From the NCBI GenBank assembly GCA_025738555.1, contig JAOVFP010000005.1:5208001-5272000 (forward strand): a DNA stretch of 64,000 bases, written 5' to 3'. The translations under genes and the position numbers were made by a program. The stretch comes from Cyathus striatus (taxonomy: Eukaryota; Basidiomycota; Agaricomycetes; Agaricales; Nidulariaceae). Below, in pieces: positions 47,970 through 60,021 of the stretch. Position 1 is the stretch's first letter, and every line of letters begins with the position of its first letter. The notes beneath the pieces are model-generated. The model had not been told where the DNA came from and searched no databases. It was given only the letters and a program-made list of their open reading frames with translations.

Positions 47970-49892
47970 ATGGACGATTCGTCGCCTCCTCCGGAAACAG
48001 ATCTCCCCGCCTACGCAACCCACTCTTCCTCAGTAACTCCCGCCCCGTCCTCCCATCTCCCGCCAATTCACTCCAGAAAGCGAAAACGTGCTCCAGCTGC
48101 CCCTCGCCTGCCCCCTCAGATCCAGGCTCTACTGCCGGTTCTCAAAGCAACCCAGAGTCTGTCTTCTCCCACTTCTCCCACTCACTACCTCACTAATCAT
48201 CCTCTTAGACTCCTTGCATCCCGCGCAGATCTCTCCTCTCGTCCAGTGCTCACCGTCTCCCGTGGGCCCCTCTTCGTCCAAGTAGCTGAAAACTCTGAAT
48301 ACTACAAAACAGACCTCGTCGGCGTCAATCGTCACGGATTCCGCTACGTTCCTGCTGGCATCAACCCCCCAGGCCATGCAGTCCCCTGCCGCACCATCGA
48401 ATCTAATCCAACCTCTTTCCGCGTCAGCTGGGAAGACCGAAGTCCTTATTTGCGCGTCACCAAGGATGGTCTCGGCATTGTAGGCAACAAGGGTTTCCGC
48501 AGTGCACGCTGTAATGCGCCTATGAGAGAGGGGAACTGGTACATGGAAGTTCAAATCATTCACGGAGGCGGCGAGCACGTTAGCGATGAAGCACGTCGCG
48601 AGGGAAGTCACGTCCGTCTCGGCTGGGGAAGGCGTGAAGCTCCTCTTAACGGTCCTGTAGGCCTCGATGGGTACAGCTACGGCTACCGCGACAAAACAGG
48701 AGAAAAGGTCACTCTGTCTCGTCCCCGTTCGTACGGAAGACCCTTCAAAACAGGCGACGTGGTGGGAATGTACATCTCTCTCCCCCCGCGGCGCGAGGCG
48801 GACAAAGAGGACCCTCATGACCCTGCTCACATCCACCGTGAACGTATACCTATCGATCTGAAAGGACAAGAAGTCTTTGAAATTCTTGAATATCCTCAGT
48901 CAAAGGAAATGTCTGCATTAATGGACTACTCTGGAAAATCAACCAATTCTGCCTCCGTACCCTCTGCTTCCAAAAAATCAATAGAGAAGGGTAAAATGCC
49001 CGAGCGCGCAGGCCCTACAAATACTGCGAAAGCTAATACCCTCGCCCTACGCCCTCTCCCAGCCCTCCATGGCTCCCGAATAGCATTCTTCCTCAACGGA
49101 GAATGTCAAGGAACAGCATTTCAAGATATCTACGACTATCTACCTCTCCGACAAACGGAAACACAGCACAAGGCAAAAGAAAAGAAAAGAACTAGAGAAG
49201 GTGTGAAAGAGCATCGCGAGAATCCATTCGACGATGGAACACTGGGTTACTACCCTTTCATATCCCTCTTCAACGATGCTTGTGTACGTTTGAATCCCGG
49301 CCCAGAATTTAGCTACCCGCCACCTCCGGATGTTGACGCGCTACTGGATGGCCTACCTCCCCCGGACACCAAACAGCGTACATGGCGCCCTGCGTGTGAA
49401 CGTTATGGTGAATTTATGAAAGAACAGTGGGCCCTCGATAAGCTGGAGGAAGAGGAAGCGAAGGTGGAAGCGGTGCGGCTAGCAGAAATTGAGAAGGTAG
49501 AAGAGGAGAAGAAGCTACAAAGGCAGAAGAAGAGACAGCAGGCTGACGCAAGGAGGAAGGCGAAGAAAGCTGAGTTGGCAGCAATAGCTGCTGCTTCTGC
49601 TACTGTCTCTCCAGAAGACGATCGCTTTGGACCCACTATTACGCTTCCAGGTTTGATGAATACTGCATTATCCTCACATCCCAGTCCTAGCCCTTTACGA
49701 CATGCGACGGCCTACGAGCCCGAGGGCTCAGCTGAGTATGAACAACACTCTCCGGCACCAACGTACGCCTCGTATAGTGAATTCCAGGGAGGACAGAGTG
49801 GCTATAATTCAGAGTCCCATATGGAAGTCGATCAGGAGGAAGGGGAAGAAGGACTGGCTGAGCAAGCTGATACGCCTGGTGGGCGTGATTGA
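47970..49892 (+). CDS. BRE2: COMPASS subunit Bre2 / Ash2L (SPRY domain)
   Basis: Subunit of the Set1/COMPASS H3K4 methyltransferase. Intronless, 640 residues. After a Pro/Ser-rich N-terminus with RKRKRAP, it shows YYKTDLVGVNRHGFRYVPAG, then the SPRY region: DRSPYLRVTKDGLGIVGNKG, FRSARCNAPMREGNWYMEVQ, GSHVRLGWGRREAPLNGPVG, LDGYSYGYRDKTGEKVTLSR, GDVVGMYISLP, and after an insert, RIAFFLNGECQGTAFQDIYD and GYYPFISLFNDACVRLNPGP. The insert inside SPRY and a C-terminal Glu/Lys-rich coiled coil (EEEAKVEAVRLAEIEKVEEE) are fungal additions. No PHD or winged-helix domain, as in yeast Bre2. No intron was seen, in contrast to neighbours. Confidence 0.92.
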   Translation: MDDSSPPPETDLPAYATHSSSVTPAPSSHLPPIHSRKRKRAPAAPRLPPQIQALLPVLKATQSLSSPTSPTHYLTNHPLRLLASRADLSSRPVLTVSRGPLFVQVAENSEYYKTDLVGVNRHGFRYVPAGINPPGHAVPCRTIESNPTSFRVSWEDRSPYLRVTKDGLGIVGNKGFRSARCNAPMREGNWYMEVQIIHGGGEHVSDEARREGSHVRLGWGRREAPLNGPVGLDGYSYGYRDKTGEKVTLSRPRSYGRPFKTGDVVGMYISLPPRREADKEDPHDPAHIHRERIPIDLKGQEVFEILEYPQSKEMSALMDYSGKSTNSASVPSASKKSIEKGKMPERAGPTNTAKANTLALRPLPALHGSRIAFFLNGECQGTAFQDIYDYLPLRQTETQHKAKEKKRTREGVKEHRENPFDDGTLGYYPFISLFNDACVRLNPGPEFSYPPPPDVDALLDGLPPPDTKQRTWRPACERYGEFMKEQWALDKLEEEEAKVEAVRLAEIEKVEEEKKLQRQKKRQQADARRKAKKAELAAIAAASATVSPEDDRFGPTITLPGLMNTALSSHPSPSPLRHATAYEPEGSAEYEQHSPAPTYASYSEFQGGQSGYNSESHMEVDQEEGEEGLAEQADTPGGRD

Positions 49893-51333
49893 TCCAGTTA
49901 CCGGATTACAGATTGGCGTTCTTTTTGCCTCGACTTAGATGTACATATCTCTATGGGTCCTAGTCTACTAATCTCATATTCTGGGTTGTATTAATTTCAA
50001 ACAAGAATCGGGTGTTTGGGATACCATTCGAACCACAACCTCTGGCTAGATTGCCAAAATGTCACCATCGTGTGGTTTCCCAAATATAGAATTGTGAAGG
50101 TACTTATCATATGTTGCTTGCGCGTGCATTGATAAAACAGACACACCTTAAACGCATTAAAAAAGGCACAAGTGCGACACACCTTAGTAGTGCATTATCC
50201 GGCGCCCTACTCGCGATCACGAAATTCAACGTTAAGGTCGGTGGCGTTCCGAGATATTTGCTGTCTCGTCAAGAAAACCTGACGCCTTTTAAAATAATTA
50301 ATTGCGCGACTGCTAGAATCTTATAAAATAAGTACCCATGAGCTATTTTACATGACACTGAAACTACCGCCGAAGACAAGCGCATGCAGTGCATTCTCGC
50401 CTACACTACGCAAGGTTTTATTCGCTAGATGCATTGTATTATGCGTGCCTTGCCTTATATCAGCATCAAGACCACGAAACGTAAATCATGTACTAGAAAC
50501 ACTCAGGGCGAGATTCAAATGCAAAAATGGGACCTACTTGATGAATTATTCCATTATCGTTTGCTCAATACATGTAGCGTGAAAGCCATCGAGTATGGGA
50601 TTATATATAACTACCGATTTGCTACCGATAGAATTCTTTTGAAACGTTTATGGTCCCCCTCAACCCCGCTCATGCTAAATCCTAGTAAATTCTCCGTCAA
50701 ATGTCCGCTGATTTGAAAATTGGATCAACCGAGGTTCTTGAGGGTTCTTTCTTGTCTGGGGCGCAGTCTCGGCTCGGAGACAACAATTGAAATCAGCGGC
50801 AGATTGTAGAGACAGCAGCACTGTACCTCATCGGTATCTCACAATTATGGGAAACAGAAATCCCGCCTGCGCGGTGGCACCAAAGCCTCGTGGTAGCCTC
50901 ATGCCATACGTAGTTTATGACCTACGGTGACAGTCAAAGGCAGTAGTGTCATGGAATCAGCAGTACTTACGTGCGCATCTGATGATGTAAATGAAGTACT
51001 CCATCTACACGCGGAGGCAAAATCACTCCTGCACTTATCTGAAATCCTAGACATCCTAAGTAAGCATCAGCTCCATTCACGCAAGGTCGTGACTTACAAT
51101 AATCCTTAGCCTTACCCCAACTCAAAGCACGTCACCTCCGGTTATCACACGGAAGGACTACATAGCATGCTGGAAAATCCAACATATACATAGTAAAAGT
51201 ACATGGATTATGTTAAAAGAATTAGCTTAAGGGGTAATCCTAGTTGCTTAGGGGTATATATGAGAAAGTGGAATAAGAAATAGATGATAACAGTAAATAA
51301 GTGAGATCATAAAGAACACTGGACTCTGGAGAG
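49893..51333. other. 1.4-kb AT-rich convergent gap, no gene seen
   Basis: Between the stops of BRE2 and the PhoD-like gene. Open readings of 60-95 codons near 50110-50720 and 50927-51109 have no recognisable motif or splice partners. No repeats or RNA genes were identified. Confidence 0.5.
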
Positions 51334-54300
51334 TTATCGTCCCCATCCGGGAGGAGGGGTACGGACGGCATACCTGAAGGTCGGTTAGTGTAATTATTAA
51401 GCGTTAACTTGAACAAGCGTACCCAACAGTGACACCATAGCCCTTTTGTCGCTCAACACGAATGTCAAAGATGATATCACCAGTATGTAGGTCATAATCG
51501 ACCTGACACCAATTTCGCTGCCCCATGATATATTTCTGCTTTTGGTTTTTACCCTCAGTGTCTTTCTCAAACAGGGGAATCTATTGCCTATATTAGTTAA
51601 TTGATTCGGTCATTTGCAGGGGAAGAACAAACCATGGTTTCATCCGTGTCTACATAATGCATTGTCTTATGCACTTTTGTAGCAAGTGAGGACACCATAG
51701 TAATGACACCTGCTGGCCTGTAGATTATTCTTCCGTTAATAGAACTTCTCGAGATGTCACCAGTGATCATGACTTACGGCGGTGTGTTCACAATTGCACC
51801 TGTCAAAATGTCAGCCATTCACATCTCCGTATCCAACAAAACAAAACAAACTCGTAACGATATTGATCATGTAACGATAATCATTCACGGGCCCAATCTC
51901 TAGGTCGTTCTTACGCTTCAGTGTCTTAAAGACGCCAACAGCTGCACAGTGAACATCTCCGGAGAGAAATGTAACACGAATGCCTTTTATACGAGCGAAA
52001 TCCTGTAATTGTTGTATAAACCAGTTGCGCTCTTTCTGTTACAAATGTGATCAACATGTCTGCAGCTAGAAAAGTCCAAGCCGCAAGAACAAACTTTATG
52101 ACCCCTCGCTGTCCAATGATCATTCTATCCAATATCAGTCAGTGTCATATTAATAAGAGCATAGTCAGTTGCCATACAAGATCATCCAGTAACTCGGCTT
52201 CAGCATTGAACTTGTTCACAAAACCAGACAATCCCATCGTGCCGTTTCTTCCAAGCGCAACAAGGGGATTAAACTTTGAATCTAGTGCAGTCTCAAGAAA
52301 CACCATGCGAGGGTACGCGATCGGAATTCCTAGTAGCAAGAAATAAGAGTTAGATAACATTAAGCTACACCAGGGGGGTTTGAAGAGCTTAAACACGCAC
52401 CAAGTTGTACCACCAGGTGTTTTACATGTGCAGGGATGGCGTTTAGACGCTGGAATACCTTCTGGTATTCCGCCTGACTACATACTTGATCTTTCTTTCG
52501 TTCTGCCCTGCGCGTGAATTAAATGATCAATTAGCTATTTTGCATAAGCTTAGGGGTTCAAGCTAATAGTTTACTGGTCGACGATCGTAGGGACAAGAGT
52601 GGAATCTTCCGAGCTGCAAGTCTACAATGCAAGCGTCCAGACCACCACCGCCAGAAGAGCGAGAAGGTAAGTTTCTTCCATAAAGATAAAGGTTTCACAA
52701 GATAGCAAGGTATCCGGGCCGCAACAGGAAGCAGACTTGGAAAGGAGGCTTACCTGCAATCCAACATCAACAACCACTGTTGAGGTCCCAACCAGGATAG
52801 GGTCGAATGAGAAGGTAAAGGAATAAAGGGCCCGCGCTCGCCAATAATAATCGACTTGTAAACATGCCGGTTAGGCAGATCTTGAAGACCGTCGAATTCC
52901 GCTATAGAACATGTGAACAATGATTAACGCGTGAGAGTGGTGGCGGGAAGAGCAGAAGGAGGAATATTCCCAAGAAAGTAAATATAGGATAAAGAAGTGA
53001 ACAAAGGAATATACGTACGGTTGATGAAGCATTGAAAGAGGAGGAAAAAGAGATATCCTCGGGAACCGATCCTATACGCAGTAATTATTGAGTAACAAAC
53101 ACGGGATACGACTACAGGACACGTACGCGTTGAATACCGGAGCCTGTTGCAAATCATCGGGATCTGCAGACAAGCGCAGTAAGTACGACGCCACCGAAGT
53201 TGAGAAAAAGAAATTACTGACAGCTTCCAAACCCATCAATCTAATCGCATAGAAAAGTTATACTTAGCACAGTTACAATATTTTGCCGCTTCAAGGGGAA
53301 CCTTACCAAGTCTAAAATAGGTCACGTCAATCAGAGTGCCTTGGGTATAGAAATAGAAGTGAATATCAAACGCACCATGGTCATCTATCAATTCGTCGCG
53401 ACATTGTCAGTAACGCAGCACTCTAGAAGATGATGAACAGGTGCAATAGAGACATACCACACATATTCATCATTGGTCTGTATAACGAAACATCATGTCA
53501 GCTGGTTGTCGAGGAAATCGCTACCGCGGAAAAACATGCACTGGTGCCGCGGAACGTCCGACGCAGCAGCAAAAGGAAGAGAAGGCGAGTACACAAGAGC
53601 GAAACTCACATCGAACTATTGGCTCTCGCGAATGCACCGCTCCTGAAAGCCTGACAATAGTGGTTAAAGAAAAATCTATCAATGGCCAACGCCATTTCCT
53701 CTGAGAGTGCGTAAGTCTTCTTCTCCTCGGGCTTCATCTTTGACACCCAATCTTGCATCTCTGGCTCGCGCATTAAGCTATGAAGAGTCAGAATGCTTTC
53801 CACGCGATAACACAATTGCGAGATACCCACCTATCGCAATACAATTGGTCGCCGCCTCCGACGAGTAGATGGAAGGGCGTCTCGGCATGCTTGTTGAGGA
53901 GGTCCATCCATAAAGGATCGTAGCCGGATTTGAAACCAGGTCCGCGGAAGTCGTCAGGATTGACGCCAGCTGAGAAACCGTTGCACTGCGGAAGATAGTA
54001 TTAGCATTTGGTTATGCCCACAGCAGAGATCCGAGTGCCAAGGAGCAACAAGGTGCGTGCTGACAAAAAGTTCGGATTCGAAGGGAGAAGGTGCACCGCA
54101 TGGAGCTGAAAGGTAAAAAAAGGTGGAGAAAGTAACGACATATTGTGGGGAAATAGGACCGCAATTCCGAAATGAAATAAACGAATTCAAAGGCGTTTTA
54201 AAATGCCATGAAGACATTCCACAGGATCAAACTACCGATGAACATGCGAAATGAAAGTGAACGTGGACGAAAGGGTGCAAATGGCGAACGAAAAACGACG

Positions 54301-55426
54301 AGTAGAAGTTGTAAACAACGTACGCTATGGGCAGCCCAGCGCATGTTCTGGTTTCGACCGGGAACGACAAACTCGAGCTGCTGACCATTGTTGATAACAT
54401 ACGTGACTGACATCTCATGGTCGCCCAGCGGAATGCGGATCATGAATCGCCAAAAGGTGAATGTTCTGTGATGTTCTGTGAGTTCTCATTGAGCCCATGA
54501 ATGGATTGCAGTCACGCACCCTCCGAAACCGCCGTAAACATAGATCTCCTGGCCGGCAACCACTTCCTTGCTTGCATTAGGACCTTTTTGAATACCGTTG
54601 TTCGAATGAGAAGGGCTCAAAGGGCTGAAAGGTGCACCACCGATAGGACTGGCGGGCATGACAGTGGAGTGAGGATCGGCGGGATGGGGACCGAGGTCAA
54701 ATGAAGCTGCGGTGCGGCGACCATTGGTGGAGCGGTTTCTACGTATATGTGAAGCAGTACGTCGGTCGGGGTCCCATTCATAGACGAGGGTTGGGTGGGG
54801 CTCATAGATGGAACCAGAGTCGGCAGCTGATGGTTGGAGTTGAGGGGAGAAGGAAGAATAAGAAGCATGAGGCAGGGAAGGGTACGTACTGACTATAAGG
54901 GCGGCACCGTGCCATATACCATGCTCATCCACAGTATCGTATCTAAAATAGCCGGTGAGGTGCGGTGTGCCGGAGTAGTTATGAACGCGTACTTCAGGAG
55001 TGGGCCACACATGAACTATTTTTAATTTGTTGGTGAATATGGGGGAATGAGATAAGCTAAGCGGGGGAGATGAGGGACGCACCTGCAAATGAGGATCCAT
55101 TCTAGCTACGCGCAGTGCATGAGAGCGCTCGACGGCAGACATGTGGGAGAGCTGGGAGTTGGTGATGGTTGACTGGGACGGCTGGTAGTTTGGGAGGGTG
55201 TAGACGCCATCCTTTGGAGGCAGGGGAGGAGGGTGCTGTACATGAAAGCCGCCAATGAAATTCTCTTGCATAGGACTGAGGTCCTCGACGTAGCTGTGCC
55301 TGGCATGGGCATCATAGCGAGTGGCCTGAATACGAAAATAGACATGGTCAGAAAATATATTATAATAAGAAGAATGAAAGGAACCTTTTCTGCGCGACGG
55401 TGTGCATGCCAGCCGGGGTTGTCCAT
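51334..55426 (-). CDS. PhoD-like metallophosphatase domain protein
   Basis: Large gene of about twenty short exons. I take ATG 55426 (MDNPGWHAHRRAEK) as start; this exon joins ATRYDAHARHSYVEDLSPMQ, ENFIGGFHVQHPPPLPPKDG. Further: YDTVDEHGIWHGAALIV, YEPHPTLVYEWDPDRR, RIPLGDHEMSVTYVINNGQQ, EFVVPGRNQNMRWAAHS, the metal-site region with DSLMREPEMQDWVSKMKPEE, EEMALAIDRFFFNHYC, GSRGYLFFLLFQCFIN, QLGIPIAYPRMVFLETALDS, FNPLVALGRNGTMGLSGFVN, VTFLSGDVHCAAVGVFKTL, VSSLATKVHKTMHYVDTDE, ending TPPPGWGR. This matches the fungal PhoD-like family of uncharacterised cytosolic proteins (GDVHC is the late metal motif). An upstream in-frame-open stretch to 55680 leaves the N-terminus uncertain. Confidence 0.85.
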
Positions 55427-55683
55427 TGCAAAGATGTTCGAAAGAAATGAAGCGCAGAGCAAGTCTCGGGGAGGATGTTGATGTTGTGGACTGTGGCTGT
55501 GCAGGTGAGATGATTATTATTAATTTGCGGAGGATTCCACGCATCCATCGATCGGAGCATCATCCCGGGCACGGAAGGAATTGCCGACGAAAAAGGAAAG
55601 GCATGGATCTGGACATTGGACTTGAAATCTGGCACTTGTCTCTGAAATTGTGACTGGAATCCCTGTGACCTAACCTCCATCTT

Positions 55684-55689
55684 TATAAA
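55684..55689 (+). promoter_or_regulatory. TATA box for the gene at 55755
   Basis: TATAAA in CTTTATAAATTAG, 66 bp upstream of ATG 55755, followed by a strongly C-rich leader. Confidence 0.55.
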
Positions 55690-55754
55690 TTAGTGCCCTG
55701 CTCCCTCTCCCGTGCCCCCACCATCCTGCCTTGCCCTGCCCACTGCCCTCTGCC

Positions 55755-56659
55755 ATGACAGAATACGACTACTCCCCCGAGGCTTACGAGCGATACCTCG
55801 CCACCCAGAACCGCATTGCCCGCTGGGTCGACAACACTCTCCAGCACAATCCCAGGAATCCTTTCACCCCCGCAACCCCTGCTGTCCAGGCTCTCAAGGA
55901 TCTCGAGGAGGAGGAGCAGCTCGCCAAACAACGGAGGAGGGACCACCGTCACCGCGACAGACACTCCTCAAAGCACCGCCATACCGACAAGCATTCCCCA
56001 AACCACACCGACGACAGAGAGCACCACCGCTCCTCATCCTCCTCCAAGCCCCCTCGCCACCGCTCAGCCTCCCAGTCTGCTGCTCCCTCTCGTCCTCCTC
56101 CCCTTCGTGCACAGACCTCTCCAGTCGCTTATGAATACGACTACCACTCCTCCTCCTCAAACCCCTCCCCCACCAAACCCACCTACTCGCGTCGCTCATC
56201 CCGAACATCCTCCACCACCCTACCCCATTCCGGCTCCACTGCACAGTTTCCTCCCCAGCAACTTCCCTACGCTCTCCAACCCCAGCCTAGACGATCCAAT
56301 ACCACCCCCCACATACGGAGCTGACCACAAAACACCCCAGCCATACCCTGTCTACCCCACAAAGCAGCACCCACAACCCCTTGTTGTCCCCATACCCAAC
56401 TCTTCCGGATACTTCGCTCCTCCCCCGGGAAAGACTATCGATCTTGTCGTCAGTGCTATTTTCATTTCTCCTTCAACTCCCCCGCCTAATCTAATTATGT
56501 CTTTAGAGCCAACGACAGTTACCATACGCAGCATACCAGATGCCGTCGCCAACCAAACAACCTCCCCTACTCAAAAGACTCTTTGTCGGTCTCACAGGGG
56601 GTATCAAAAACGGCGCTTCCAAATCCGGCTCCAACTACAAACGCAGGGGAAGCTACTGA
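55755..56659 (+). CDS. Small His/Ser/Pro-rich protein of Agaricomycete type, unknown
   Basis: Start MTEYDYSPEAYERYLATQNR at 55755, continuing IARWVDNTLQHNPRNPF, a conserved N-terminal block. The middle is charged and His-rich (KQRRRDHRHRDRHSSKHRH) then Pro/Ser-rich. An intron, probably GTCGCTC (56191) to CAGCCTAG (56289), moves to the frame of PIPPPTYGADHKTPQPYPVY and SSGYFAPPPGKTIDLV; the last intron (56449 to 56506) leads to SQRQLPYAAYQMPSPTKQPP, LLKRLFVGLTGGIKNGASKS and stop 56659. The LLKRLF end recurs in this family. No known domain; probably disordered. The first intron is less certain than the last. Confidence 0.7.
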
Positions 56660-59600
56660 CTCCGATCATCCGCATCCTTATCTCATCCCACCCACCCCCT
56701 CGTTCCCTCATCTTTCGTTCATGCCGCACGCCCTGCATACCAGAAACCATCATCATCGGCATTAGCTCTTTCTCCCTCACTTCTCGCTGTTTCCCTAGAT
56801 CCTTCTTATCGCACACCTACCGTGACCTTCCCCGTCCGTCCCTTCATCTCATCATCATCATCATCATTGACACATACCTTATTGCCCCACTTCATATCCG
56901 TCATTTCCCCAGCCTTCCAGCCGAGCTCGAAGCTGGGACCCGTCCGCCACTGTCATTACCGTCTGCCACACAGCTCATTCATTTTCGTCACTGTTGCACT
57001 TAAATCCGATTACATGTATCCATACAATACACATCTTGTTCCTTTTGCACTGACTACTTTATTTTCTTGCGGGGCTTCTTATTCTGCTTTTATCCTCAAA
57101 GCTAATTAATAACACAAAGACTTTTGTTTGTTTTTATTCACCCTTTCTTATTCTTTCCAGCCACCCCAGGTTCATTATTGATCGTCCATCAAACCCCGCA
57201 GTAGTATGTACCTTCTTTGACAGCAGGGGCACACACGCATGCACATCTAGCATTGCCACTTACAAACTATCCTTTCGCACACGATCATCAGTTCATTCAA
57301 GTGACCTCTTCTTGTCTCCCCTGTTACGCTTTGTACATACCTCGTAGGTATTCAATCCATTTACTTTTTTAAAAGTTATCAGAGAGCTCTGAGTACATCT
57401 CAAGCTGCTAACTTGTATTTCTCTCCCTAGCCACTTCCATGAGATAGTCAGAATCAGAACAAGATTCAAGCATATTCAGAATCAAATTCATTACTTATCT
57501 TCTAGACTCTGCATTACTGACTATACTTGACTCTACACGCTGTCCGGTGCCATAACCGCGGTACTGATAACACGTTGCAATCTAAATCCAACAGCTTCTC
57601 TCGTTCTTGCATCTTCCCATCTCTGGCACTTATCAGATCTTCATCTTAAGCTCCTCCAGTCTCGATGTTTACGATAAACGCCAAGTCTGTGCCAAAAGCA
57701 AGGCACTTCTCGACTCGTTCTCGTCCATACAGCCACCTGATCCCTCTCATCACTCCCAGTCACATCTTTCACAATCCCTTTGTGGCTGCGCTACGTTTCC
57801 TCGGATAGCCAACATTTCTCCGATGGAACTCCCCCGCTGCAGACAGTGATCCTGTAACTAGAAGGCCCAATTGTCCCTTTGAAAGTTCGATATTCTCAAG
57901 ACCATAATTACTCCCTCGCAGGGGCGTGGGTATCTAGAGGATTCCAAGCATGCTGGCATTGCGTGTCCTGCAGATTTCCCTTTCACTGCGGAGCGGTGCG
58001 GATTTTAGACCTGAAATTCCGCGGGCCACGTTTTGAGTCAGACGTTCCACCTTGGACGGTGCAAGAGAGGCGTTTTGCTTTTACCTCTGGGGAAACCGGT
58101 TTCTTGAATCTTTACTCTCAGCGCCTCCTAATTGTAGCAAGTTACGATATTGGTACATACCTTGGCACTGATGATGTTAGCAGTCCTTGGTATCCTTCTC
58201 CCGGTTTTCCTGGACGGAGAAGGCGTCTGTAAGGGCTTTACTATGTTCCTTTCCTGTTCCCTGGCTCCTTCCCTAAACGCCCATCATTCGGCCTTCGTAT
58301 TGCAGCGTGGTACATCCGGATCCTGCTGTGACTCACTTTCGATTTCCATCGGCCAGTCAATACAGTACGTCAATACAGTACAAAGGATCCCAATTGGCAT
58401 GATCATGATCATATGTTAATGAATGAAAAACGCATACTTCGCGATTCCGCTCGTAGCGTGTGGTGTCGTACGAGGGTGCAAATCTTATCGAAACACGCGT
58501 CTTGTGATCCCATTTTCAGTGGGAGTATTACTTGCCTGCCAATGTCATTCTGTGAACCATTAGTTTCTCATTGCATCAAGTCAATTATTGTGCTCCACGC
58601 CACAAGTCTGACGTCGACATTGTGCTACACTCGCTACAGAACGCTTGTGGCCTCAATTGTAATATGCGCCAGCCAAGTCGATGTGTTGCCTCTTCCTTCT
58701 TCCCATTCTGCAGTTCGGTCATAAGATCCTTTGTTATTCTTAGATCCACTTAATCCCCTTCACACAGGTGTCCCTGAAAGCGTTTCAGAGATAAAATTTT
58801 GGCAAAAGCTTCGTGTCTTCATCGCATTGGGATCCCACTTTCGCGGGTGACTATAACCACTGCAGTCCCTGGTTTTCCCCTGTATCACACTAAGTATATG
58901 CTTACACTAAAAACAAATCGCACCTTTTATTATCTTGTACCCGTTTCTAATTGACTTTCTTCTGTCTCCCGGAGATAGTACTGCATTCCGAAAAACCTAG
59001 TAATGGCAATCAACGCTGCCTCGTTTCTACGATTGCTCTACGTACCGCCGGTATCACTTACTGTGGTGTGCAAAACGTTATATCGACGTCACAACCACCA
59101 ACTTCTCGACGTCATGTGTTTGGGTGCAGTGCTCCCCATGACTGGTTTTCTCGCGATAAGTAATCGAGAGACGCTACTCACACGACTAGATAAAAGTCTG
59201 GAAGTTGAGTTTCCCTACATATATCGGAACTATGCTTCTGTTTTAATATAACAATTTTAGCCTTCATTTCCAGCTCGTGTCCATGAACGTTAAAATATAT
59301 TAATGAAAGGGCGGTGAGATCCTATTGTTTGTCAATCCTTGTAAGTTGACTGTTGTGTACGTTGGAGTATATACCAAGTGGTTCCCATCGATCGTCAACA
59401 ATATTTGTCTTCCTCGTGTTCTATACCTCAATGATGATGGCACAGGTAGTCGCCCCCCAAAACTTGTGCGAATTATCAGTTCTTCGAATGACACTATGTA
59501 CGATGCTTAATGTCGAATAAAATCATGCCTCCGGATGTTCTATGTAGGTTAGTATGTTATGGGTTCATCGGATTTATGGGATGAAATTAAATCACTTAGC

Positions 59601-60021
59601 TTTGAATGAAACCTGAGTCCGGCGGAATGTGACTGATTACTCTTCAAGGAGACAAATACTATTCAGTGAGCCGTTAAAACAACAGCTATGAGAATTGACG
59701 TTGATCATGCCATGGAGCTTAGAGATACATTGAGCTCTTTCGTCATATCATAACCTTTCAGAAAATATCCAGCAATTGATCCCGACAGATAGTTCACAGC
59801 AGTCATTTCCCGCATACAGCTATATCTAAAGCACCGGTATCGGAGCGCGGTCGAAGATAACAGTGATTCTATGATTATGCCAATTATCTGGGTGCGTACT
59901 AGGATGGTATATTGAACATCTGAAGCATCACGCTGGATCCGATATGAAACTAAAATAAAAGCGACAACAAACTACGACTTGCACGAATAGTGAGTGGGGT
60001 GACATCCCCCAATTACCTCTT
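56660..60021. other. 3.4-kb region with no supported gene
   Basis: The largest gene-poor stretch in the window. Open readings up to 117 codons (57879-58232) and 82 codons (59003-59251) show no family motif and no consistent splice pattern. It contains a short ATC repeat (56846-56870) and a perfect 13-bp tandem duplication, GTCAATACAGTAC, at 58356-58368 and 58369-58381. It may hold long 3' UTRs, a non-coding transcript, or decayed sequence. Confidence 0.5.
58356..58381. repeat. 13-bp tandem duplication
   Basis: GTCAATACAGTAC occurs twice head to tail without mismatch in the gene-poor region. Confidence 0.8.

Noticed and set aside
48129..48869. 246-codon minus-strand ORF
   Set aside because: Antisense shadow of the intronless BRE2 gene, whose SPRY motifs are clear.
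55427..55680. N-terminal extension of the PhoD-like protein from ATG 55680
   Set aside because: The extension is in another frame from the recognised exon and needs an unsupported intron; ATG 55426 has a clean context. Kept only as an uncertainty.
55816..57003. 395-codon plus-strand ORF rich in Pro, Ser and His
   Set aside because: Its frame matches only part of the small gene (after the first intron); most of it is a frame-shifted reading of C-rich DNA and runs into the 3' flank.
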